From the NCBI GenBank assembly GCA_015064885.1, contig SVRJ01000012.1, forward strand, positions 1 through 50,588: DNA of 50,588 bases, given 5' to 3'. Positions 8,378-18,118 of this stretch are shown here, one piece after another (position 1 is the stretch's first letter; the number at the start of each line of letters is the position of its first letter). Under the pieces are notes generated by a model. The model did no database searches, was not told the origin of the DNA, and saw only the letters and a program-made list of their open reading frames with translations. The translations under genes and the position numbers were made by a program. The stretch is from Oscillospiraceae bacterium. GTDB lineage: Bacteria; Bacillota; Clostridia; Oscillospirales; CAG-272.

Positions 8378-8431
8378 ATCTTACAGACCGCCGAAAATAA
8401 AAGAAAAATAAATACCGAAAGGAATAACAGT

Positions 8432-11065
8432 ATGAAACACGAGCTCCCGAAAACATATTCGCCCTCCGAGTTTGAGGATAGAATATACAGCACGTGGTGT
8501 GAGAAGGGATACTTCACACCCGACGTAAACGATAATTCTCCCGCATTTTCGATGGTCATTCCTCCCCCGAACGTAACAGGCCAGCTCCATATGGGCCACG
8601 CCCTTGACGAGACCCTCCAGGACGTTCTTGTAAGATATAAGAGAATGAAGGGCTTCAATACCCTCTGGGTACCCGGAACAGACCACGCCGGTATCGCTAC
8701 ACAGATAAAGGTAGAGGAAAACCTCAGAAAGAACGAGGGCCTCACAAGATATGACCTCGGACGCGAAAAGTTTGTCGAACGCGTCTGGGATTGGAAGAGA
8801 ATGTACGGCGACCGTATCATAAGCCAGCTCAAAAAGCTCGGTGCCTCCTGCGATTGGACGCGTGAACGCTTCACTATGGACGAGGGATGCTCAAAGGCGG
8901 TAAGAGAGGTCTTCGTCAACCTCTATAATAAGGGCCTTATCTACAGAGGACACAGAATAATCAACTGGTGCCCCCATTGCCTTACCGCACTCTCTGACGC
9001 CGAGGTAGAATACGAGGATAAGCCGGGTAACTTCTGGCATATCCGCTATCCCGTAAAGGACTCGGACGAGTACGTTGAGGTGGCAACCACAAGACCCGAA
9101 ACCATGTTCGGTGATACCGCCGTTGCCGTAAACCCTGACGACGAAAATACAAAGCACCTTATCGGAAAGACCCTCATCCTCCCGATAGTAGGCAGAGAAA
9201 TACCCGTAATCGCAGACGATTACGTAGAAATAGGATTTGGAACAGGCTGCGTTAAAATAACCCCCGCACATGACCCCAACGACTTCCTCGTAGGACAGAG
9301 ACATAACCTCGAGCAGATAAAGGTCATGAACGACGACGCCACCATGAACGCATACGCAGGTAAGTATGAGGGAATGGACAGATACGCCTGCAGAAAAGCA
9401 CTCGTCAAAGACCTCGAGGAGCAGGGCTACCTCGTAAAAGTAGTTCCCCATGACCATAACGTAGGAGTCTGCTACCGCTGCGGAACCGTGGTAGAGCCCC
9501 TCACGAGCGACCAGTGGTTCGTTAAAATGAAGCCCCTCGCAGAGCCGGCTATAAAAGCGGTAAGAGAAGGGGATATAAGCTTCGTTCCCGAACGCTTCAG
9601 TAAGAACTACTTCAACTGGATGGAAAATATACTCGACTGGTGTATCTCGCGCCAGCTCTGGTGGGGACACAGAATACCCGCCTTCTATTGCGACGCGTGC
9701 GGAGAAATGCACGTAACCATGGAGGATATAGAGACCTGCCCTAAGTGCGGAGCACCCGTAAGACGTGAGGAAGACGTCCTCGATACGTGGTTCTCGTCCG
9801 CCCTCTGGCCATTCTCAACTCTCGGTTGGCCGGAAAATACCGAGGACCTGGGGAAGTATTACCCCACGAGCGCACTCGTTACAGGATACGATATCATTAC
9901 CTTCTGGGTTTCCAGAATGATATTCTCCGGACTTGAGCATATGGGAGAAAAGCCGTTCTCTACAGTCTTTATCCACGGACTCGTAAGAGACGCACAGGGC
10001 AGAAAAATGTCCAAGTCTCTCGGCAACGGAATCGACCCGCTCGAAATAATAGAAAAATACGGAGCGGACGCCCTCAGATTCGCCCTCGCAACCGGAAACA
10101 GCCCCGGAAACGATATGCGCTTCTCGGATGAAAAGATAGAGGCGGCAAGAAACTTCGCAAATAAGCTCTGGAACGCGTCCAGATTCGTAAGAATGAACCT
10201 CACTATAGATAAAGCCGAGCTCCCGAGCGAGGATAAGCTCTCTGTTGAGGATAAATGGATACTCGCAAAGCTGAATGAAACGGTAAAGAGCGTAAATAAT
10301 AACCTCGACTCGTTTGAAATAGGCGTTGCCCTCTCCACTATCTACGACTTCACCTGGAACGTCTTCTGCGACTGGTATATCGAGCTCTGTAAGCCCAGAT
10401 TCACGTCGGGAAGCGAGGAGGAAAGCCTCACCGCGCAGAATACCATATGCTACGTGCTCTGCCGTACTCTCCAGCTCCTCCACCCGTTCATGCCCTTCAT
10501 TACAGAAGAAATATGGCAGTCTCTCCCGAATGACTGCGAGAGCATCATGATATCGAGATTCCCCGAGTACAGAGAGGACCTCTCCTTCGATACCGAATGC
10601 GAGAGAATGGAAAAGGTCATCGACGCTATAAAGGCAGTAAGAGCAAGAAGAAACGAAATGAACGTTCCGCCCTCAAAGAAGGCAAAGTGCTTTATAGAAA
10701 CAAAGTACCCCGAAGCATTCGGTGAGAGCGCACACCCGTTCATTATGAAGCTCGCTTCGGTCTCCGAGGTAGTCCTCGTTGATAAAGCACCCGATAATGC
10801 GGAAAGCTTCGTAAGAATAATCACAGACAGCGCAAACCTCTACCTCCCGATGGCTGACGTTATAGACTTCGAGAAGGAAAGAGCAAGACTTGAGGGAGAT
10901 AAGAAGAAGATACTCGGTGAGATAGAAAGACTTGAAAAGAAGCTTTCGAACCAGGGCTTTATAGCAAAGGCTCCCGCAGCCGTCGTCGAAGGAGAAAAGG
11001 TCAAGCTCGGTAAGTACCGCGAGACCCTCGAGGGTATAGAAAAGGCACTTTCCGACCTTGCGTAA
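8432..11065 (+). CDS. valS: Valyl-tRNA synthetase
   Basis: 877 aa class I synthetase. HIGH-type motif [14 protein letters not shown] (44-57), editing domain with [17 protein letters not shown], tryptophan-rich [19 protein letters not shown] at 525-529, anticodon-binding domain, and a C-terminal coiled coil (about 810-877). Extra CxxC pairs CYRCG (about 347) and CDACG...CPKCG (about 420-440) suggest zinc sites in the editing/catalytic insert. ATG 8432 is chosen: AAAGGAA lies before it, while the longer frame begins inside the leader terminator. Controlled by the T-box. The next gene starts 8 bp later. Confidence 0.96.
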   Translation: MKHELPKTYSPSEFEDRIYSTWCEKGYFTPDVNDNSPAFSMVIPPPNVTGQLHMGHALDETLQDVLVRYKRMKGFNTLWVPGTDHAGIATQIKVEENLRKNEGLTRYDLGREKFVERVWDWKRMYGDRIISQLKKLGASCDWTRERFTMDEGCSKAVREVFVNLYNKGLIYRGHRIINWCPHCLTALSDAEVEYEDKPGNFWHIRYPVKDSDEYVEVATTRPETMFGDTAVAVNPDDENTKHLIGKTLILPIVGREIPVIADDYVEIGFGTGCVKITPAHDPNDFLVGQRHNLEQIKVMNDDATMNAYAGKYEGMDRYACRKALVKDLEEQGYLVKVVPHDHNVGVCYRCGTVVEPLTSDQWFVKMKPLAEPAIKAVREGDISFVPERFSKNYFNWMENILDWCISRQLWWGHRIPAFYCDACGEMHVTMEDIETCPKCGAPVRREEDVLDTWFSSALWPFSTLGWPENTEDLGKYYPTSALVTGYDIITFWVSRMIFSGLEHMGEKPFSTVFIHGLVRDAQGRKMSKSLGNGIDPLEIIEKYGADALRFALATGNSPGNDMRFSDEKIEAARNFANKLWNASRFVRMNLTIDKAELPSEDKLSVEDKWILAKLNETVKSVNNNLDSFEIGVALSTIYDFTWNVFCDWYIELCKPRFTSGSEEESLTAQNTICYVLCRTLQLLHPFMPFITEEIWQSLPNDCESIMISRFPEYREDLSFDTECERMEKVIDAIKAVRARRNEMNVPPSKKAKCFIETKYPEAFGESAHPFIMKLASVSEVVLVDKAPDNAESFVRIITDSANLYLPMADVIDFEKERARLEGDKKKILGEIERLEKKLSNQGFIAKAPAAVVEGEKVKLGKYRETLEGIEKALSDLA

Positions 11066-11073
11066 TAAAAAGC

Positions 11074-11898
11074 ATGGCAAAACTTATACAGTATATGACG
11101 CGTGCATCCGCCTTTGACGGTGAGTGGAAATGGCAGGCGGCGGGAATGTGCTATATCCTGCAGCTTGATAACCGTGAGCTCATCCTCATAGACGGAGGGC
11201 ACTCGGCAGACGCGGAGGAGCTTGTCTCCTTCCTTGAAGAAATATCAGAAGGACGCCCGAACGTACGTGTGTGGATACTTACCCACCCGCACGGCGACCA
11301 TATAGGCGCGCTCGGAAAAATAGCAGCCGAGCCCGGGCTTCTCGGAAGACTTGATATAAAAGAGGTGTGCTTTGACGCCCCCGAGGAATTCACCTTCGGA
11401 GAAGGAAGAAATATAGCGGGCGAGCTTTCTGTTCTTAAAAGAATAGCCGAGTGCGGAGTAAAATATATAAGACCGTCCTCGGGAGATACACTCACCTTTG
11501 ACCGAGCAAGGATAAATTTCCTCTTTACCTACCGCGATGGCGAAAAGCTGACCGACCCGAACGAGCTTTCTCTCGTCTTTAGTATAGAGGTCGGAAATAA
11601 AAAAATAATGTTTACGGGTGACGCGTACAGCAGACCTCTCGATGCGCTTGCACAAAAGCACGCAGATAGGCTCCCGTGCGATATCTGCCAGCTTGCCCAC
11701 CACGCACTCAACGGAGGAAGCGTACCCTTCTACTCAGCGGTAGGAGCGAATACCGTCCTCGTTCCGATATCGAGATCGGGATACGAGGCTATGAAGGCGG
11801 AACGCTACGATAAGATAAATGCCCCGGCAAGATATGCGATATCTCATGCAAAGGAAGCTGTGTACGCATTCAACGGGCATACAGTGATAGAGCTTTGA
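11074..11898 (+). CDS. MBL-fold (metallo-beta-lactamase superfamily) hydrolase
   Basis: 274 aa. The zinc-binding motif THPHGDHIG (70-78), an upstream IDGG, downstream FTGD (about 174) and AHHALNGG (about 208) give the usual dinuclear metal site. The C-terminal half resembles ComEC/Rec2-type soluble MBL proteins. No signal peptide, so cytoplasmic. It starts 8 bp after valS with only a weak ribosome site, so it is probably translated by coupling and is subject to the valS T-box. Substrate unknown. Confidence 0.85.
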   Translation: MAKLIQYMTRASAFDGEWKWQAAGMCYILQLDNRELILIDGGHSADAEELVSFLEEISEGRPNVRVWILTHPHGDHIGALGKIAAEPGLLGRLDIKEVCFDAPEEFTFGEGRNIAGELSVLKRIAECGVKYIRPSSGDTLTFDRARINFLFTYRDGEKLTDPNELSLVFSIEVGNKKIMFTGDAYSRPLDALAQKHADRLPCDICQLAHHALNGGSVPFYSAVGANTVLVPISRSGYEAMKAERYDKINAPARYAISHAKEAVYAFNGHTVIEL

Positions 11899-11983
11899 CT
11901 GAGGGCGCGTTTCTTTTGAAGGCCCGAAATACAGACAGATAGTATACGCATAAAAGTAAATGCTACAGAGGAAATCTGAAAAA

Positions 11984-13174
11984 ATGAAAAAAGAGATCAG
12001 TGTAAACGAAAGACAAAGACCGACCCTCGACGGAGGAAAATACGACGTCGTCGTAGTCGGAGGAGGCGTCGCGGGAATAGCCGCCGCCCTCTCGGCAAGA
12101 AGAGGCGGAGCAAAGGTCCTCTTGCTTGAAAGAGAATATTCGCTCGGCGGACTCGCAACACTCGGCCTTGTCACAATATATCTTCCCATCTGCGACGGAA
12201 TGGGACATCAGGTGTCCTTTTCTATAGCGGAGGAGCTTCTCAGACTTTCGATATCCGTCGGTCACGAGGCTAAATATCCAAAGCCCTGGCTTGATAACGG
12301 AAGCGATGAGGAAAAGGCAAAAACACGCTTTCAGGTCAGATATAACGCCGCGGCTTTCTCACTGCTTTGCGAGGAGCTGCTCCTATCCGAGGGAGTAAAA
12401 ATACTCTACGGCTCTCACGTCTGCGGTGCGGAGGTTGAGGACGGAAGAATAAGAGCGGTCATAGCAGAGGGAGTCGACGGAAGGAGCGCGTATTTCGGAG
12501 ACTCATTCGTCGATGCGAGCGGTGACGCAATACTTGCCTATGCCGCGGGAGAGGAAACCAAGACCTACAGCCCGAACGTAAACGCCGCATGGTATTACTA
12601 TATAAACGAGGGGAAGAACGACCTTAAAATGCTCGGCTACTCGGAGGATCCCGCAAAGCGCGACGAAAATAAAAAACGCTACGCGGTTTGCGATACCGAG
12701 GCGGTGAGCGAATTTATGACAGACGGACATGCCGAAATACTAAAGGTGATACGTGAGATGGGCGTGAGCCGTGAAAAAGAGATAACTGCAATATCCGGTA
12801 TTCCGCAGTACCGTATGACGAGACGTATAGTATCTCTGCGCGATTGCACCCTTGAAGATGATAAAAAATATATAGAGGACAGCGTGGGTACCTTCTCGAA
12901 CTGGTATACGAGAGGCCCTGTGTATGAGCTTCCCTTCAGAGCACTGTGCGGAAGGAATATAAAAAACCTCTATGCCGCCGGAAGAATAATAGGCGCAGAC
13001 GACAGAGCGTGGTATAATACCAGAGTTATCCCGATATGCGCCGTGAGCGGAGAGGCTGCGGGAAAAGCGGCTGCCATTCTCGCAAGAGACGGTGAAATGA
13101 ATCCGGAAAAGCTCCAAAGAGAGCTGACCGAATCGGGAGTTACGCTCCATATAAAAGATATACGCGGACTCTGA
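11984..13174 (+). CDS. FAD-dependent oxidoreductase (FAD_oxidored family)
   Basis: 396 aa. Rossmann dinucleotide motif VVVVGGGVAGIAAALSARRG (22-41) with the acidic E49 ending strand 2, then SLGGLATLGLV, a central FVDASGDAILA and a C-terminal NLYAAGRIIGAD that closes the FAD site. The enzyme class reduces or dehydrogenates unknown substrates; some relatives sit in sugar or polyol loci. ATG 11984 follows AGAGGAAA; the open frame upstream lacks a site. Third gene of the valS unit, 85 bp after the MBL gene, and before an ROK kinase. Confidence 0.85.
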   Translation: MKKEISVNERQRPTLDGGKYDVVVVGGGVAGIAAALSARRGGAKVLLLEREYSLGGLATLGLVTIYLPICDGMGHQVSFSIAEELLRLSISVGHEAKYPKPWLDNGSDEEKAKTRFQVRYNAAAFSLLCEELLLSEGVKILYGSHVCGAEVEDGRIRAVIAEGVDGRSAYFGDSFVDASGDAILAYAAGEETKTYSPNVNAAWYYYINEGKNDLKMLGYSEDPAKRDENKKRYAVCDTEAVSEFMTDGHAEILKVIREMGVSREKEITAISGIPQYRMTRRIVSLRDCTLEDDKKYIEDSVGTFSNWYTRGPVYELPFRALCGRNIKNLYAAGRIIGADDRAWYNTRVIPICAVSGEAAGKAAAILARDGEMNPEKLQRELTESGVTLHIKDIRGL

Positions 13175-13245
13175 TGCCGCAAAAGGACTGTGTGAATAAT
13201 TTATTCTGAAATAAAAAGACGTATATGTATAGGGAGGGAAATACA

Positions 13246-14211
13246 ATGTACAGAATAGGCGTAGACCTCGGCGGAACTAATATCGCCGCAGGAATAGTTG
13301 ACGAAAAGGGCAACATCCTCATAAAGGACAGCGTGCCCACAAGAGCGGAAAGACCCGCAGAGGAGATAGGCGCGGATATAGCCGCACTCGCAAAAAAGCT
13401 TTGCGAAAGCTTCGGATGTGCTGCGTCGGATATCGAAAGCATCGGTATAGCGTCTCCGGGTATAGCGGACAACGACAGCGGAACGATCGTTTACGCTAAC
13501 AATCTTCCTTTCAGAAACTTCCCGATAGCAAAGATAGTCGGTGAAGGCTTCGGAACAAATAAGGTGTTCGTAGAAAACGACGCAAATGCGGCTGCCTGGG
13601 GAGAGGCTGTCTGCGGAGCGGCGATCGGAACAAAGAACTCTGTAATGATCACTCTCGGTACCGGCGTAGGCGGAGGAATCATTATCGACAATAAGATATA
13701 CGGCGGCTTCAACCATGCCGGCGCAGAGCTCGGACATATCGTTATCGAATATAACGGCAAGCCCTGCTCCTGCGGCAGAAAAGGCTGCTGGGAGGCGTAT
13801 TCGTCCGCTACGGGACTTATCAACATGACAAAGGAAAAGCTCGCCGAGTGCAAGGAAAAGGGCATTCCCACACTCATGGAGGAGATAGTCGCAAAGAAGG
13901 GCAAGGTCTCGGGAGTTACGGCATTTGCCGCTTCGCGTATGGGCGACGCCCCTGCAAAGGAGGTAGTTGATACTTATATATCCTACCTTGCATGCGGACT
14001 TGCAAATATAGTGAACATCTTCCAGCCCGAGATAATTTCTATCGGCGGCGGAATCTCGAACGAGGGCGACAGCCTCGTAGAAGCACTTCTTCCTCTTATC
14101 CGTTCCGAGCAGTACGGCGGAGGCGGAGCGATCTCGCTCACAGAAATAAAGATAGCAAAGCTCGGCAACGATGCGGGAATCATCGGCGCGGCTATGCTTG
14201 CGAAAATGTAA
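13246..14211 (+). CDS. ROK-family sugar kinase (glucokinase-type)
   Basis: 321 aa. N-terminal phosphate loop GVDLGGTN (5-12), catalytic Asp in END at 112, GTGVGGGIII (138-147), and the ROK zinc signature with H164 and CSCGRKGC (C174, C176, C181) followed by WEAYSS. No N-terminal winged helix, so a kinase and not an ROK repressor. It likely phosphorylates glucose or a related hexose with ATP. ATG 13246 follows AGGGAGGG. Last gene of the unit that begins with valS. Confidence 0.88.
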   Translation: MYRIGVDLGGTNIAAGIVDEKGNILIKDSVPTRAERPAEEIGADIAALAKKLCESFGCAASDIESIGIASPGIADNDSGTIVYANNLPFRNFPIAKIVGEGFGTNKVFVENDANAAAWGEAVCGAAIGTKNSVMITLGTGVGGGIIIDNKIYGGFNHAGAELGHIVIEYNGKPCSCGRKGCWEAYSSATGLINMTKEKLAECKEKGIPTLMEEIVAKKGKVSGVTAFAASRMGDAPAKEVVDTYISYLACGLANIVNIFQPEIISIGGGISNEGDSLVEALLPLIRSEQYGGGGAISLTEIKIAKLGNDAGIIGAAMLAKM

Positions 14212-14228
14212 GATAAAAAAACAAAAAA

Positions 14229-14268
14229 GACCCACGGACCGTGTTTTCGGCCCGTGGGTCTTTTTTTT
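14229..14268 (+). terminator. Terminator after the ROK kinase
   Basis: GACCCACGG/CCGTGGGTC stem (14229-14237/14252-14260), extended inward by CCG/CGG, then eight T. Confidence 0.92.
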
Positions 14269-14379
14269 GCGGAAAAAGCCTGTACCCACGATCATGAAAA
14301 GAGAAGGTCACACCGCAGTGAGGGTATCCCCGCACTTAAAATTGAAACCCCGTGATACTGTATCTCACACGCATTTGTG

Positions 14380-14386
14380 ATATAAT
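14380..14386 (+). promoter_or_regulatory. Extended -10 promoter of the phage-like cassette
   Basis: TTGTGATATAAT around 14374-14386 has the TGN extension before TATAAT; the -35 (CTGTAT, 17 bp upstream) is poor. It precedes the holin gene by about 65 bp. Confidence 0.5.
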
Positions 14387-14453
14387 ATTGTCAAACGAAA
14401 GGCATCGCGCATAATCTATAATAATGATCCAAAAAAGGAGGACCCCGAATATC

Positions 14454-14717
14454 ATGAAGATCAAAACACAAACGGTAGTCCGTACCGTCTGCCTTATAGT
14501 AGCCCTCGTAAACAATATCCTCACCGTTACGGGAATGAATCCGCTCCCCTTTTCCGAGGAGGAGATATACGGTGGCGTTTCCGCACTCGTGACGGCGGTA
14601 ATATCGCTTTGGGCATGGTGGGAGAATAACTCGTTTACAAAGGCGGCCATCGCGGCGGACGAGGAGTACGAGCGTATAAAGGCCGAAAGCAGTATGAACA
14701 GTGAGAAGGGAAGGTGA
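14454..14717 (+). CDS. Phage holin (SPP1-like small holin)
   Basis: 87 aa with two predicted membrane spans (about 8-27 and 40-57), a central NPLPFSEEEIY turn, then WWENNSFTKAA and a charged tail, as in the small holins of Firmicutes phages. Known role: timed membrane permeabilisation releasing the endolysin. ATG 14454 is used because AAGGAGG (14435-14441) precedes it. It is 4 bp from the amidase gene, the classical holin-lysin pair. Confidence 0.8.
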   Translation: MKIKTQTVVRTVCLIVALVNNILTVTGMNPLPFSEEEIYGGVSALVTAVISLWAWWENNSFTKAAIAADEEYERIKAESSMNSEKGR

Positions 14718-14721
14718 CTTG

Positions 14722-15432
14722 ATGGACTACAATATTCTTTACCTTGAGAAGAACGAGTGCTATTCCTCGCAGGTGGGAAGCGTGAACGTCACCCCGGTCG
14801 GAATAGTCGTTCACAGCACGGGAGCAAATAACCCGAATCTTAAGCGTTACGTAGGCCCGGACGACGGAAGAATAGGCGTGAACAGATACGGAAACCACTG
14901 GAATCGTGCGGGACTCGAAAAATGCGTCCACGCTATCATCGGAAGAGACAAGGACGGCGTTGTCTGTACCTATCAGCTTCTTCCCCTCAATATATGCGCG
15001 TGGGGAGTCGGAAGAGGAAGCAAGGGCTCTTACAACTACGACCCCGTCTATCTTCAGTTTGAAATATGCGAGGACGCACTCGACGACGAGGTCTATTACT
15101 CACAGGTGATGAGCGAGGCAAAAGAGCTCTGCGCACGCTGGTGCAGGGAATTTAATATCCCGATCGAAAACGTAGTCTCACACAGAGAGGCGCACGCAAG
15201 AGGCTACGCTTCAAATCACGGTGATATCGACCACTGGCTCGGAAGATTTGGGGATAATATGGATGGCTTCCGTGCCGACGTATCGGCTCTCATTTCCGCA
15301 AACGGGGGAGAAGAGCCCGACGGTGGAGAGGAGGGCGCGCGAAACGAGGAGATATCCTCTCTCCTTGACGGAATAGAGAGCGCGGCAAATAAAACGCTCG
15401 ACAGCGTAAAACGTCTCAGAGAGCTGATCTGA
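14722..15432 (+). CDS. N-acetylmuramoyl-L-alanine amidase (phage-type endolysin)
   Basis: 236 aa. Amidase_2/PGRP-like domain (about 20-185): IVVHSTGANNP with zinc ligand H31, HWNRAG, a glycine-rich YNYDPVYLQFEICED, and a second histidine group SHREAHARGYASNHGDIDHWL (about 153-173). It cleaves the bond between MurNAc and L-Ala. The C-terminal 50 residues are acidic then helical, with no recognised wall-binding domain. No signal peptide, which fits export through a holin. ATG 14722 sits after AAGGTGA; GTG 14701 is an alternative. Confidence 0.87.
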   Translation: MDYNILYLEKNECYSSQVGSVNVTPVGIVVHSTGANNPNLKRYVGPDDGRIGVNRYGNHWNRAGLEKCVHAIIGRDKDGVVCTYQLLPLNICAWGVGRGSKGSYNYDPVYLQFEICEDALDDEVYYSQVMSEAKELCARWCREFNIPIENVVSHREAHARGYASNHGDIDHWLGRFGDNMDGFRADVSALISANGGEEPDGGEEGARNEEISSLLDGIESAANKTLDSVKRLRELI

Positions 15433-15468
15433 GTATAGCTCGGGCTTTTTTAAGAAAGGAAAAATAAA

Positions 15469-15777
15469 ATGACAGAAAAAATAATAAAAAGGGGAAGCGC
15501 CATGCAGATCGCCTTCAGACCGGATACGGTGCTCTCCTCGGTAAATAAAATGCAGGCCGTATTCTCGCAAGGGGAAAAGGTGATCACAAAGGAATGTGAG
15601 GCGGATGCGGATAACGTGTATTACTGCCGACTCACACAGAAGGATACTCTCTCATTTCTTGCGGGTGAGCTTATAGAGATAGAGCTGAAGGCACTCCTTG
15701 CGAGCGGAGACGTTCTTCTCTCCGAGGTGTTCTCGGTTGAATGCGTAAAGGGACTTTCGGGGGAGGTGATAGAATGA
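15469..15777 (+). CDS. Conserved hypothetical phage-cassette protein
   Basis: 102 aa, probably all beta (alternating short hydrophobic strands, e.g. YYCRLTQKDTLSFLAGELIEIELKA). Residue composition resembles small phage baseplate or tail-assembly proteins placed before a tail fibre, but I recognise no domain. AAAGGAAAAA precedes ATG. Its stop overlaps the next start as ATGA (15774-15777), so the two are translationally coupled. Confidence 0.65.
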   Translation: MTEKIIKRGSAMQIAFRPDTVLSSVNKMQAVFSQGEKVITKECEADADNVYYCRLTQKDTLSFLAGELIEIELKALLASGDVLLSEVFSVECVKGLSGEVIE

Positions 15778-17516
15778 TCTTTATTCCGGATATGACATTT
15801 GACGTGAGCTTCGGAATAGCCGTCACCGACAGAATGACGGTGGATAGCGTTCTCTCCTCCGAGAGCGAAGCTCCGCTTCAGAATAAAGTGATATACGCGG
15901 AGCTTGAAAAAAAGCAGGACAAGGGAGACTACGCGCTTAAAGAGGATGTGAGAGCGGTCACAAAAGAGCTCAAAGAAGCAAAAGAGGAGCAGAACGGCAA
16001 AAACTCGGTGACAGACAAAAGACTCACCAACCTTGAAAAAGGACTTCCGAGCGACAGATTTCTGACAGACTCGGAGTCCGCGTATATAAAGAGCGTTCCG
16101 CCCTTGGCACTTCCGTATGCCGAAGTATCGCTTATCGGAGGCGCAACTAAAAAAAGCAGGAATATCCTCTCCCCGAGCCTGATAACCTCTATCCCCGCCA
16201 TCAACGCATCTCTTAACGCCGACGGAAGCGTTACTGTAAAAAACACGAACAATTATACGCTGAATTACGAGTTTTATCTTACCGGAAAGCTTCCGGCAGG
16301 GGAATACACCCTTTCGAATTTCTCCGGACTGCCGATCCGTATCGACATAGTAAACACTGCCGATCCTATATTGGTCGCAGTCGGTGACAGGGCAAGCTTT
16401 GAGTATGACGGAAAAAAGTATTTGCGAATTTTCTTCTCGGGTCAGGGCGCGGGCGAGGAGCACGTGATAAAGGTAATGCTGAGCCATGGAAGTGAAGCAT
16501 ATCCCTATGAGCCCTACTTTGCGGGACTTCGCTCGGCAAAGGTCACCGAGATAGAGAGCATGGGCGTAAATCTGTTCGATGAAAGCCAAATAACTCACGC
16601 AACAAATTCGGCAGGAATAGCAAACGAAGCATACGGCGTGGTTCAAAACCGAGAGTTGATTGCAAAGATCGGACTTTATAGCTACGGCATAACCTGGAAG
16701 CCTTTCGCAATGAGTCTCGATGCGGGAACGTATACTGTCAGCGCAGACTGTTATATCCCTACCGGAGGCGCACCGAATCCGAATCTGTCGGTGAGACTCT
16801 TCAACACAAAAACACAGACGAGCATCTCCGCTTCGGGCGTCTCACTTTCCTCTTTTGATAAGTGGGAAAGAATATCGGCTCAGATCACCTTAACAGAGCC
16901 GTCCGATTATATGCTCTCGGTGCAGGGCGCGGGAAATGCGGAGATGCACAGCGATATGGACGTTCGATTCAAAAACATCTGCGTTGCAAAAGGAAATATT
17001 GCCGAATATTCTCCGTATAAGAAGAAGGCTTTTCAGATCCCCGAAGCCGTTCAGACTCTTGACGGATACGGAGAGGGGATTGACTCGAACAACTTCAACT
17101 CTGTTGAGTGGAGCGAGGACGGCAAACGTGTCTTTAACCGTCGTGTAAAAACGATCGCGCTTGACGGAAGCGAGGAGTGGTATATAGCGGGTAATACCTT
17201 TTGGACACATATCAATGATTCCAAAAAGTCGCAAGGCGCTGTATTGAGTAGCCGATACACTTGCAACATTATAGACGTGCTTTACGTGTCGGTGGCAAGC
17301 ACGGGCGTATCGACCGTAGATGAATTCAAGGCGGCGTTAAGGGCAGATCCGTTTTACGTGACTTATATCATCGACACGCCCGAGACCGTCGACGTTTCCG
17401 AGCTTCTCGCTGAGGATAACTTTATCGAGGTCGAGGGGAACGGAACTCTCACCTTCAAAAACGGGTACGGATACGCAGTACCGAGCGAGATGACATATAT
17501 GTTAAAGGAGGCGTAA
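15774..17516 (+). CDS. Phage tail-fibre/receptor-binding-like protein
   Basis: 580 aa. The N-terminal part has the motif DSVLSSESEAPLQNKVI (about 27-43), frequent in tail fibres and baseplate appendages of gut Clostridia phages, followed by a coiled coil (about 50-100, KKQDKGDY...KEDVRAVTKELKEAKEEQ). The rest is beta-rich, with two carbohydrate-binding-module-like halves (about 145-250 and 275-415; e.g. LPAGEYTLSNFSG and LDAGTYTVSADCY). It would be the adhesin at a particle tip. GGGAGGTGAT precedes ATG 15774; the start overlaps the upstream stop. No adjacent tail tape, sheath or capsid genes. Confidence 0.75.
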   Translation: MIFIPDMTFDVSFGIAVTDRMTVDSVLSSESEAPLQNKVIYAELEKKQDKGDYALKEDVRAVTKELKEAKEEQNGKNSVTDKRLTNLEKGLPSDRFLTDSESAYIKSVPPLALPYAEVSLIGGATKKSRNILSPSLITSIPAINASLNADGSVTVKNTNNYTLNYEFYLTGKLPAGEYTLSNFSGLPIRIDIVNTADPILVAVGDRASFEYDGKKYLRIFFSGQGAGEEHVIKVMLSHGSEAYPYEPYFAGLRSAKVTEIESMGVNLFDESQITHATNSAGIANEAYGVVQNRELIAKIGLYSYGITWKPFAMSLDAGTYTVSADCYIPTGGAPNPNLSVRLFNTKTQTSISASGVSLSSFDKWERISAQITLTEPSDYMLSVQGAGNAEMHSDMDVRFKNICVAKGNIAEYSPYKKKAFQIPEAVQTLDGYGEGIDSNNFNSVEWSEDGKRVFNRRVKTIALDGSEEWYIAGNTFWTHINDSKKSQGAVLSSRYTCNIIDVLYVSVASTGVSTVDEFKAALRADPFYVTYIIDTPETVDVSELLAEDNFIEVEGNGTLTFKNGYGYAVPSEMTYMLKEA

Positions 17517-17517
17517 A

Positions 17518-17745
17518 ATGAAGTTTTTAAAGCTCGCAAAAAAGAACAGAGAAACAGACCCCGTATCATGGCAGGCATACTACGAGAGCGAGATAGTCAG
17601 ACTGATAAGAAAAAAGTATACCGTCGACAGAGAGCTTGCCATCCTCAGACAGAGGGATGAGAAGCCCGAAGAATTTGCAGAGTATAACGAGTACGCCGAG
17701 GCGTGCAAGGCATACGTCAGATCGATGATGGGTGTGACAGGCTGA
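17518..17745 (+). CDS. Small phage-associated hypothetical protein
   Basis: 75 aa, helical and highly charged (IRKKYTVDRELAILRQRDEKPEEFAEY). From memory, short proteins of this pattern commonly follow tail fibres in Clostridia prophages; function unknown. AAAGGAGG lies before ATG 17518, 1 bp after the tail-fibre stop. Confidence 0.7.
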   Translation: MKFLKLAKKNRETDPVSWQAYYESEIVRLIRKKYTVDRELAILRQRDEKPEEFAEYNEYAEACKAYVRSMMGVTG

Positions 17746-17761
17746 GAGGCGGAGACAAAAT

Positions 17762-18118
17762 ATGTACGAACGTCTTCTTGATTGGCTGGTGCCCTTTCTC
17801 TGCGGACTTGCCGTAAGCCTTTTTTCCGTTTTTATCTCGCTTGCGAGAAAGAGGGAAAACAAGGCAAGGCTGATAGAGGACGGAGTTGAAAGCCTTCTTC
17901 GCCTTGAGATAGTGCGCTCTTACAACGAATATACCGAAAAAGGCTACTGCCCGATATATGCAAAGGAATCTCTCACCCGCGCCTATAACGACTATCACGC
18001 CCTCGGAGGAAACGGAGTCGCCACCGCCCTTTATGAAAAAATAATGGCTCTGCCTACAGAGAGGGCAGAGCAGGGCGGAGCGGAGGGAGAGGGCAGAGAG
18101 CAGATCTATTCGGTATAA
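17762..18118 (+). CDS. Phage-type membrane protein (holin-like)
   Basis: 118 aa. One N-terminal membrane span (about 8-30, WLVPFLCGLAVSLFSVFI), then a basic segment and a soluble helical domain with CPIYAKESLTRAYNDYHALGGNGV (about 62-85). Proteins of this pattern lie in lysis regions of Clostridia prophages and may act as holin or antiholin partner. Sits 16 bp after the 75-aa gene. Its end overlaps the convergent SleB-like gene by 13 bp. Confidence 0.7.
   Translation: MYERLLDWLVPFLCGLAVSLFSVFISLARKRENKARLIEDGVESLLRLEIVRSYNEYTEKGYCPIYAKESLTRAYNDYHALGGNGVATALYEKIMALPTERAEQGGAEGEGREQIYSV

Noticed and set aside
8891-9712. 273-codon minus-strand frame
   Set aside because: Shadow inside valS; no start signal and improbable composition.
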